Shown here in pieces: positions 58,393 through 64,000 of a DNA stretch of 64,000 bases. The position numbers were made by a program, and so were the translations under genes. Source of the DNA: Bog-756 sp963713625. Lineage in GTDB: Bacteria; Actinomycetota; Acidimicrobiia; Acidimicrobiales; RAAP-2. Numbering within the stretch: position 1 is the stretch's first letter; each line of letters starts with the position of its first letter. The notes beneath the pieces were generated by a model that made no database searches, was not told the origin of the DNA, and saw nothing but the letters and a program-made list of their open reading frames with translations. Location: positions 124,001 through 188,000 of the forward strand of contig CAVQMN010000004.1 in the NCBI GenBank assembly GCA_963713625.1. Direction: 5' to 3'.

Positions 58393-59382
58393 TCAGCGAC
58401 CCCCGTCGGTCGCTGACGCCAGGGCGCGGATGCCGGCCAACGTTCGCCGGCCGGCCGCCACCAACAGCTCCTCCGTCACCGGATCCACGTCCAGCTCGCC
58501 CGTCCTCGTGTAGTAGGTGGCCACGACGAAGGGAGGGGCGGTGTTCCTGAGCGCCTCGATCAGTGCGTAGAAATGCAGGTCGGCGCGGTGTTCGATCCGC
58601 CGCGCACCCGACTTCACTTCGACGATGGCCACCGACGCCCACTGCTGGCCCGGCCTGCCGACAGCCAGGTCGACCCGGGCCGACAGCTCGACGGCACCAT
58701 CGGCCACTCCGACCCGGAGCGCTTCCTGCGTACGCGGCAACCAGGCCGGGTTCAGCCTGGGCCACCGTCGGACGAGGCCGTCGGCCTGGCGCTCCACCTC
58801 CGCCCGCAATTCGGCCAGCTCGACCCCCGGAAGGCGCTCGATCCACGAGACCATCTCCCCCTGGCGGTCGTCGACGGAGAGTGCGGCCAAGGCATCGGTC
58901 ATCGGGTCGCCGATCGATCCGACGGTGATCAGCTGCCGGAACAGGACATCGATGACGGCGCCGCAGGCCATGGACACAGTCGGTGTGCGTTGCCCGAACC
59001 CGGCGCCCTCCGGGTACCCGTCGGGCGAGAGGGCCCGGGTCAGTCGGTCCTTGGTGACCACCAGGCGCGGGATCGAACCCGGAGGCCTCACTTCACACCC
59101 ACCCTCGGAGCCGCCCGGTCCAGTCGACAGACCCTGCTCCAGATCGTGCCGGAGCTTGGCCGTCAGCTCCGGATCGGCTTTGGGGCGGGGCCGCCCGGTG
59201 ATCCGTAGGCGGTCGAGCAGAGCGGCACCGGCCAGCGGCTTCCAGGTGTCGGGCGCGGCCGGGAGGGAGCGGAGAATCCTGGGCTCTTCCCCGGCGGGTC
59301 GTGCCCCACCGGCTTCGGAACCGTTCGATGGCAGGTGACCACCTGGCTCCACCGGAGCACGATCGATATCCAAAACCACCAT
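58393..59382 (-). CDS. PD-(D/E)XK nuclease-superfamily protein (RecB/Cas4-like core)
   Basis: About 329 residues from ATG 59382 (MVVLDIDRAPVEPGG), with TGGAG close upstream. The core motif is ARVDLAVG (Asp about 237), then IVEVKSGARR (Glu about 254, Lys about 256), then HRADLHFYALIEAL, the RecB-type motif III with a Tyr, giving D-x(n)-ExK-x(n)-Q/H-Y. It lacks helicase motifs and an iron-sulfur Cys cluster. The N-terminal 200 residues have a PPGSIPRLVVTKDRLTRAL segment and PTVSMACGAVIDVLFRQLI; I do not recognise them. Two nt separate it from the next gene, which seems to be a paralogue with a lost active site. Confidence 0.74.
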   Translation of the reverse strand: MVVLDIDRAPVEPGGHLPSNGSEAGGARPAGEEPRILRSLPAAPDTWKPLAGAALLDRLRITGRPRPKADPELTAKLRHDLEQGLSTGPGGSEGGCEVRPPGSIPRLVVTKDRLTRALSPDGYPEGAGFGQRTPTVSMACGAVIDVLFRQLITVGSIGDPMTDALAALSVDDRQGEMVSWIERLPGVELAELRAEVERQADGLVRRWPRLNPAWLPRTQEALRVGVADGAVELSARVDLAVGRPGQQWASVAIVEVKSGARRIEHRADLHFYALIEALRNTAPPFVVATYYTRTGELDVDPVTEELLVAAGRRTLAGIRALASATDGGR

Positions 59383-59446
59383 GGCTCCAGTGTGCCCGGC
59401 GGGTGTTACATCCGACCCCGGCGGGCCGCCGGTAGCCTCTGCAGCG

Positions 59447-60640
59447 ATGATGCTCGACGCTGCGGTCACCTCGTTCGCCGTCGTCTTCACCCTGTTCGCG
59501 GTGGTGACCGCAGTCCTGTTGGTCCTGGTCGTCCGCTTCACCCTCCAACGGGCGTCGTTGGCGAGGGCCCACTGGCTGGCCGGTCAGTCCGACGCCTCCG
59601 AGCCCGAGATCGAGGCCGAGGACGATGAGGAAGAGGAGCGCGAGCTGACCGCGCTGGTTCTGGCGGGCGGCGGCACCCGCGGCGCCGTCCAGATCGGCAT
59701 GCTGCAGGTTCTCACCGAGCACGGCTTCGTTCCCGACCGCATCTACGGATCCTCGGTAGGGGCAGTCAACGGGGTGGTGTTCGCGGGCGACCCGACACGA
59801 GAGGGGGTCGAGCGGATGACGGAGATCTGGCGGGGACTCACCCGCGACGACGTCTACCCGCAGGGTCGGCTCCACGGACCTTGGCTCTATCTCCAGCAGC
59901 GTGATTCGGTCTACCCCAACAGCGGGTTGCGGAAGGTCATCGAGAACGGAATCGACTTCGAACGGCTGGAGGACGCACTGGTGCCGGTCGAGGTCGTGGC
60001 CACGTCACTCACCGACGGCCAGGAGCGGTGGTTCACCTACGGATCGGCCATGGACGCGGTACTGGCGTCGACCGCGGTCCCGGCCATCTTCCCCCCCGTG
60101 GAGATCGAGGGCGAGCGGTTCATCGACGGGGGGGTCGTCAATAACGTTCCCATCACCAGAGCCATCGAGTCGGGAGCAACCCGGATCGTGGTGCTCCTGT
60201 GCGGCCCACCCATGTACGCACCGTCCGCCCCGAGGCGGCCCGTCGAGGCGATGCTCAACGCCCTGTTGATCTCCATCCACTCGCGGTTCGCCCGTGACAT
60301 GGCCCGGCTGCCCCCCGGCGTCGAGGTCATCGTATGCAGCGGCGAGCAGAGTGGAACGCGTGACTTCGACGACTTCTCCACCACCGAGTCACTCATCGCC
60401 CAGGGTCGTGACGAGGCGTCGGAAGTGGTGCGCCGTTACGGACTGGGCGTTCCTGGCGCGGCTTTTACCGAGGTCGCCGGCCCCGGGCCGACACCTCCTC
60501 CGGTCACCGAGGGCACGGGTCCGGGCCCGGCTGCGGGCCGAGGACCGGCCGACGGCTCCGGATCGGCCGACAGCCTCGAACCTTTCGGCGCTGAGGCGGT
60601 TGAGCTGCTGCCGTCGACCCACCCCGAACCGGGTACATAG
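59447..60640 (+). CDS. Patatin-like phospholipase with N-terminal TM anchor
   Basis: 397 residues. An N-terminal TM (AVVFTLFAVVTAVLLVLVV) is followed by an acidic linker (EPEIEAEDDEEEE) and a patatin domain: oxyanion loop LAGGGTRG, nucleophile elbow IYGSSVGAVNG (Ser-103) and catalytic Asp in FIDGGVVNN (about 227). It should be a membrane-associated serine acyl hydrolase. A Gly/Pro-rich tail of about 60 residues follows the domain and overlaps the convergent acetyltransferase gene by 205 bp. ATG 59447 is preferred; a longer frame lacks similarity. Confidence 0.9.
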   Translation: MMLDAAVTSFAVVFTLFAVVTAVLLVLVVRFTLQRASLARAHWLAGQSDASEPEIEAEDDEEEERELTALVLAGGGTRGAVQIGMLQVLTEHGFVPDRIYGSSVGAVNGVVFAGDPTREGVERMTEIWRGLTRDDVYPQGRLHGPWLYLQQRDSVYPNSGLRKVIENGIDFERLEDALVPVEVVATSLTDGQERWFTYGSAMDAVLASTAVPAIFPPVEIEGERFIDGGVVNNVPITRAIESGATRIVVLLCGPPMYAPSAPRRPVEAMLNALLISIHSRFARDMARLPPGVEVIVCSGEQSGTRDFDDFSTTESLIAQGRDEASEVVRRYGLGVPGAAFTEVAGPGPTPPPVTEGTGPGPAAGRGPADGSGSADSLEPFGAEAVELLPSTHPEPGT

Positions 60641-61347
60641 CGCCGCACCACACGGGCCGGCACCCCGGCGATGACGCAGTGATCGGGAAACGTCCCGCGG
60701 ACCACGGCCCCCGCGCCGACCACGACATTCCTGCCGAGCACCGTGCCCGGGAGGATGACCACCCCGGTCCCCAACCAGCTCCCACTGCCGATCAGGACAG
60801 GCACATCGCTCGGCCACTGGGCGTGCACCACCTGGTCAGGATCCTCATACCCGTGGTTCTGATCGGTGATGTACACATACGGGCCGGTGTGGACGTCGTC
60901 CCCGATCTCCAGCTGGAAATGGCCGACGATATGGCTCCCTCGTCCGATCATGCAGCGGTCGCCGATACGCACCACCGGATCGGTGACCATCTTCTGGCCG
61001 GGCACCATGCCGGCCGAGATACTGACATGCGGACCGATCAGGGTGTCGCGCCCCAAACTGATCCAGCGCTCACCGAAGACGGCTCCGGGCGGGAAGGCCA
61101 GACAGCTGCCGGAGCCGAACGACCCGAACCGGTCGGCCAGGCGGTTACCCGGCCCGACCGCACCGTGCCTGGATGTCCAATCCCACGCGCCGTTGATCAA
61201 CGAACTGAGCCATCGACGTCGAACCGGCGCATCGGCCGGGATCAACCCCGGGTGCCTCGGACGAGCCGGCGATTCGGGCCCCGTCGGGGTCGTCAGCGCC
61301 CGGACGCGCTCAAAGCCCTCGCCCCTGCTTGAGCTGCCATCGGTCAC
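60436..61347 (-). CDS. Left-handed beta-helix (hexapeptide) O-acyltransferase
   Basis: 303 residues. The middle (about 75-235) has hexapeptide-repeat turns (RWISLGRDTLIGPHVSISA, GDRCMIGRGSHIVG, GSGSWLGTGVVILPG, GRNVVVGAGAVVRG) and the acceptor loop TDQNHGYEDP with the catalytic His, as in maltose/galactoside and polysaccharide O-acetyltransferases. GVPARVVRRY ends the domain; about 60 low-complexity residues follow, encoded opposite the patatin tail. GTG 61347 is embedded in GGGAGGTG, so the true start may be slightly downstream. Confidence 0.87.
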   Translation of the reverse strand: MTDGSSSRGEGFERVRALTTPTGPESPARPRHPGLIPADAPVRRRWLSSLINGAWDWTSRHGAVGPGNRLADRFGSFGSGSCLAFPPGAVFGERWISLGRDTLIGPHVSISAGMVPGQKMVTDPVVRIGDRCMIGRGSHIVGHFQLEIGDDVHTGPYVYITDQNHGYEDPDQVVHAQWPSDVPVLIGSGSWLGTGVVILPGTVLGRNVVVGAGAVVRGTFPDHCVIAGVPARVVRRYVPGSGWVDGSSSTASAPKGSRLSADPEPSAGPRPAAGPGPVPSVTGGGVGPGPATSVKAAPGTPSP

Positions 61348-61483
61348 CTCCCGACGCTATCTGATCCTCCGGTCCGACCGCGATTGGAGCGTGGTCCGCC
61401 ACCGGCGTCGGCCCGTCCGAGCACCCGTTCGGTTGAGCCGCAATCACCGCCTGAGCGTCACCGATCATCAATAGAGTGATCCC

Positions 61484-62260
61484 ATGTCCACCGATGATCC
61501 ACCGGATTCGACCGACCGACAGGTCCTCGGCCGGGCCGGGTTCGAAACGGGGTCGGACATCTACGAGCGGGCTCGTCCCGAGTACCCACCGGAGGCGGTC
61601 GCCCATCTCGAGGGGACAACCGGGATCGCCGTCGGGTCGCGGGTCCTCGACCTGGCTGCCGGCACCGGAAAACTCACCCGCCAGCTCCACGGCGACGGCG
61701 CGAGCTGCCTGGCCGTGGAACCGTCCGCCTCGATGCGCCAGGTGTTTCAGCGGGCGGTGCCCGGTGTTGCCGTGGCGGGTGGGATCGCCGAGATGATCCC
61801 GGTGGCCACCGCGACGATGGACGCGGTGGTCGCGGCCCAGGCCTTCCATTGGTTCGACCCCCCTCGGGCGCTACCCGAGATCGCGCGCGTGCTTCGTCCC
61901 GGCGGGTGGTTGGCCCTGATATGGAACGAGCGGGACGAATCCGATCCCGTGATGGCTGAATTGGTCAGGATCAGCAAGTGGGATCTCTGCCAGCCCTATC
62001 CGGTGGGGATGGACTTCGGAACGGTCATCGACAGCAGCGAACTGTTCGGTCCCGTCCGACGCACCAAGTTCGCATTCGTGCAGTGGCTCGACCTCGACGC
62101 GTTCGTCGAGCAGGTGGCCTCCCGAAGCTACGTCCAGGTGCTGTCCGATCGGGAGCGGTGTGCCCTCCTGGACAAGGTGAAGGACTTCGGTGCCTCGCTC
62201 GGGGAGCCGATCGCCGTGCCCTACATCACCGATCTGTTCTGCACCCAGGTGTCCCCCTGA
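61484..62260 (+). CDS. Class I SAM-dependent methyltransferase
   Basis: 258 residues. SAM-binding motif I is VLDLAAGTGKLTRQL (about 54-68), the acidic end of strand 2 is CLAVEPSASM, motif post-I MDAVVAAQAFHWFDPPRALP and ARVLRPGGWLALIWNE are typical of the Methyltransf_11/ubiE-like group. Substrate unknown. The Y-x-R-A-R-P-x-Y-P opening motif (YERARPEYPPEA) is common in this subgroup. Monocistronic by spacing. Confidence 0.89.
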   Translation: MSTDDPPDSTDRQVLGRAGFETGSDIYERARPEYPPEAVAHLEGTTGIAVGSRVLDLAAGTGKLTRQLHGDGASCLAVEPSASMRQVFQRAVPGVAVAGGIAEMIPVATATMDAVVAAQAFHWFDPPRALPEIARVLRPGGWLALIWNERDESDPVMAELVRISKWDLCQPYPVGMDFGTVIDSSELFGPVRRTKFAFVQWLDLDAFVEQVASRSYVQVLSDRERCALLDKVKDFGASLGEPIAVPYITDLFCTQVSP

Positions 62261-62420
62261 CCCGCCCAGCTCCGCCCCCGGCCGGGTCGGTGCCGGACGG
62301 TGGCTCGGGTTCCCGGCTTGCCAAAGCCCGGTGGAGGGTGGAGCCTCTGATGCCTGGAGACACGTCTCCGGGCGACCAACGGCGACCCGCAGAGCCGTCT
62401 GACGAGGGAGGATACCGAAG

Positions 62421-62786
62421 ATGATCAAGTTGACCTGTCTCCTGAAACGCAAGGAGGGGATGACCCCGGCCGAATTTCAGGCCTACTGGGAGGATCATCA
62501 CGCCCCGCTGATCGCCAACGGCCGCTGCGGGAGCCACGTCATCCGCTATGAGCAGAACCCCCGTCCCCTGGCTGATTACCGCGGCGACGACGACCGTTCT
62601 GGGTATGACGGGGTGACGGTGCAGTGGTTCGCATCCATGGACGAGTACAACGCGCACATGAACGAGGTGGACTCACCTCAGATGTTCGCCGACATCCCGA
62701 AGTTCCTCGACACCGATCATCTCGATTTCGTTCTCACTGAGGAACCGAGGGTCATCATCGACGGAACCGTCGACTGGAGCAGCTGA
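62421..62786 (+). CDS. EthD-domain (dimeric alpha/beta barrel) protein
   Basis: 121 residues. MIKLTCLLKRKEGMTPAEFQ and YWEDHHAPLI are the EthD opening and His motif, with HVIRYEQN in strand 2. EthD-fold proteins are small ferredoxin-like barrels; members include polyketide cyclases, heme-related and ether-degradation accessory proteins, so no specific role can be given. GGGAGGAT seven nt upstream supports the ATG. The preceding gap includes a small hairpin (GGAGA-CACG-TCTCC) but no gene. Confidence 0.88.
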   Translation: MIKLTCLLKRKEGMTPAEFQAYWEDHHAPLIANGRCGSHVIRYEQNPRPLADYRGDDDRSGYDGVTVQWFASMDEYNAHMNEVDSPQMFADIPKFLDTDHLDFVLTEEPRVIIDGTVDWSS

Positions 62787-62803
62787 ATCCCCCGGTCGAT
62801 GAC

Positions 62804-63739
62804 GTGACGTTGGCCACCGTCGGTGCGAGGACACTGAGATGGGCGCGCGTCGACATCAGGCACCGCCATCCCGGGCCTTCGGCAGTCGGCCTGGCCCTGG
62901 CCACGGTCCTTTCGATCGGCGTTTCGCTCGGTGCGGACGCCCTGCTGGTGTGGGCCGGGACCGGGGTGTTCCCCTCGACCAAGGGATACGTGCACTTCCG
63001 CTTCTCCGACTACGGCCTACTCACCACCATCGGTGTGCTCATCGCCTGCGCGGCATGGCCGATCGTGGCCCGCATCTCGTGGGCGCCCCGTTGGCTCTTC
63101 CTGCGACTCGCGGTCGGAGTGACCCTCATCCTCTGGATCCCCGATCTCTACCTGCTCATCCGCCACCAGCCGGTTCGTGCGGTGGTCGTGTTGATGGCCA
63201 TGCACCTCGCCATCGCCGTCGTGACCTACAACCTCCTCGTTCGGGTCGCCCCTGTCGCGGAGGCTACGGGCTCCACGGTGACTGCGGAAGCCGATCGTCC
63301 GGCGCAGCGGTCGAGCGCACGGCTGGCCACCCCACTCGTACTGCTTGTGATCGCCGATGCGGCCGTCGGCATCGCGGTCGTGGTGTCGGTGCCCACAGGC
63401 CGGCCCAGTGGCTGGCTGCCGATGATGGGACGTGGCGTCTATCTCGTCCACGCCGTTCTCGGATTCGTGATCGCCGCCGGAGCGGTGATGTATCTGGTGC
63501 GCTCCCGGGGTTCGGGGCGCATCGTCCGGCTGAGCGGATGGATCGGCGGTACCGGAGTGGCGGTCGCCGGTGCGGGGGGGCTCCTCGCCGTCGCCCACCC
63601 ACTGCGACTGGTCGGATTCGGCTTCATGCTGCTCGGTTCGATCACCGCGGCCTTCGGCTATCTGCTCCCAGCCCTCGACAGGATGACAGACCAGGGGAAC
63701 CCGGCGGCCCAGCCGGTCTCCGATGGCGGCGCCCAGTGA
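62804..63739 (+). CDS. Polytopic membrane protein, unknown function (DUF6069-like first half)
   Basis: 311 residues with about eight predicted TM helices in two sets of four, separated by a hydrophilic linker (about 150-170). The first half (VSLGADALLVWAGTGV, then FSDYGLLTTIGVLIACAAW and FLRLAVGVTLILWIPDLYLL) resembles the small DUF6069 membrane proteins of actinobacteria; the second half (MGRGVYLVHAVLGFVIAAGA and LVGFGFMLLGSITAAFGYLL) looks like an independent four-helix unit, so this may be a fusion. GTG 62804 starts 17 nt after the EthD stop, suggesting co-transcription. Confidence 0.78.
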   Translation: MTLATVGARTLRWARVDIRHRHPGPSAVGLALATVLSIGVSLGADALLVWAGTGVFPSTKGYVHFRFSDYGLLTTIGVLIACAAWPIVARISWAPRWLFLRLAVGVTLILWIPDLYLLIRHQPVRAVVVLMAMHLAIAVVTYNLLVRVAPVAEATGSTVTAEADRPAQRSSARLATPLVLLVIADAAVGIAVVVSVPTGRPSGWLPMMGRGVYLVHAVLGFVIAAGAVMYLVRSRGSGRIVRLSGWIGGTGVAVAGAGGLLAVAHPLRLVGFGFMLLGSITAAFGYLLPALDRMTDQGNPAAQPVSDGGAQ

Positions 63740-63757
63740 CCAGGGAGGGAGCCCTGG
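63740..63757 (+). terminator. Hairpin directly after the membrane protein stop codon
   Basis: CCAGGG (63740-63745) pairs with CCCTGG (63752-63757) around a 6-nt loop, starting at the first base after the TGA. The stem is short and no T-run follows, so termination is only suggested. Confidence 0.35.
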
Positions 63758-63881
63758 GGACACAGCGGAGGCGACCAACTTGCCGATTCGTCGAAGCAAG
63801 GCATCCGGGTATCCGGGTCCTGGAGCAGGATTGTCCGCCAAGGAAGGAAGCGACCCACGTTCAGTTTTCAAAATGACCGCA

Positions 63882-63944
63882 TTTATCGGCTGTGGCCCAT
63901 AAGAACGGGGCCAGAGGAGCAGAACATCGGCTAGAGCCGATAAA
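63882..63944 (+). promoter_or_regulatory. Mutually exclusive hairpins at the right edge
   Basis: TTTATCGGCT (63882-63891) is the exact complement of AGCCGATAAA (63935-63944), and ATCGGCT (63926-63932) can pair instead with the same right arm, as AGCCGAT (63935-63941), in a tight palindrome. A third stem TGGCCC/GGGCCA (63893-63898 with 63908-63913) nests inside the long form. The region is less GC-rich than its surroundings and runs toward the window end; it looks like a leader or attenuator, or a protein-binding palindrome. Otherwise 63758-64000 holds no gene that I can support. Confidence 0.45.
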
Positions 63945-64000
63945 AGGGCCGATTCCGGAAATCCTTCGCACCACAGTCCCTCCCCGATGGGCAGGCCCAG

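Noticed and set aside
57506..59382. Reading the nuclease-like pair as a toxin-antitoxin module
   Set aside because: Both proteins are about 300 residues with the larger, catalytic-looking one first; no small antitoxin or DNA-binding domain is seen.

Overview
This is a GC-rich (roughly two-thirds G+C) chromosomal window with dense gene packing and frequent GTG starts. Gene content is actinobacterial: a heme-copper oxidase ctaC/ctaD/ctaE cluster with CtaG-type assembly factors, an ethylmalonyl-CoA pathway locus, a mycothiol-S-transferase-like DinB protein, a Fur/Nur-type metalloregulator and a DtxR/IdeR-type iron box. A member of Acidimicrobiia or a related deep actinobacterial lineage is my best guess; that is inference, not something a marker gene here proves. 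No prophage, insertion sequence, CRISPR array or rRNA is visible, and no gene-free stretch exceeds 300 bases.

Layout. 1-5.7 kb: an acyl-CoA assimilation locus. Crotonyl-CoA carboxylase/reductase, methylmalonyl-CoA epimerase, a frameshifted GIY-YIG protein and propionyl-CoA carboxylase beta run as one leftward operon, with a thiolase divergent. 5.8-9.9 kb: SixA-like phosphatase, recR, dnaX, the 4.5S SRP RNA, tRNA-Ser(GGA) and tadA, a conserved housekeeping block. 10.1-16.2 kb: a CHASE-GGDEF-EAL c-di-GMP enzyme, an orphan PilB ATPase, tRNA-Ser(CGA) and a DUF2252 protein. 16.2-18.2 kb: a lipoprotein hydrolase and a GNAT acetyltransferase. 18.2-25.5 kb: an iron-acquisition region read leftward. 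It holds an ABC ATPase (frameshifted), a promoter with a DtxR-like box in its spacer, a tiny lipoprotein, an iron-binding lipoprotein, a fused two-domain permease, a GH5 lipoprotein and a siderophore-interacting flavin reductase. A frameshifted cyclic-nucleotide-binding gene follows.

25.7-34.8 kb: beta-carbonic anhydrase, an ECF sigma factor coupled to a DUF4349 membrane protein, a coiled-coil protein with an in-frame 33-bp tandem repeat, a small zinc-finger protein, a 2-hydroxyacid dehydrogenase, a Fur-family regulator divergent from a NiCoT nickel permease with a Nur-like box between them, and an OafA-like acyltransferase. 35-42.6 kb: metabolic and transport genes (DHA2 exporter, MDMPI-like protein, two aldo/keto reductases, a cupin, a Baeyer-Villiger-type monooxygenase, glycerate kinase).

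42.7-54.8 kb: a respiratory island. Two SCO-type copper chaperones (one fused to a polytopic membrane domain), two CtaG-like proteins, a 39-residue membrane peptide, cytochrome oxidase subunits III, I and II, a membrane-anchored cupredoxin-like protein and several unknown membrane or lipoproteins are linked by short stop/start overlaps. They plausibly make and copper-load one terminal oxidase. 54.8-64 kb: SDR, acyl-CoA synthetase, a two-gene unit made of a PD-(D/E)XK nuclease-like protein and what looks like its degenerate paralogue, a patatin phospholipase whose 3' end overlaps a convergent acetyltransferase by 205 bp, a methyltransferase, an EthD protein and a membrane protein. The right edge carries mutually exclusive hairpins.

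Three genes in the left 26 kb are broken by single-base shifts, two of them in C/G homopolymers. Some of these may be sequencing or assembly errors, not decay.
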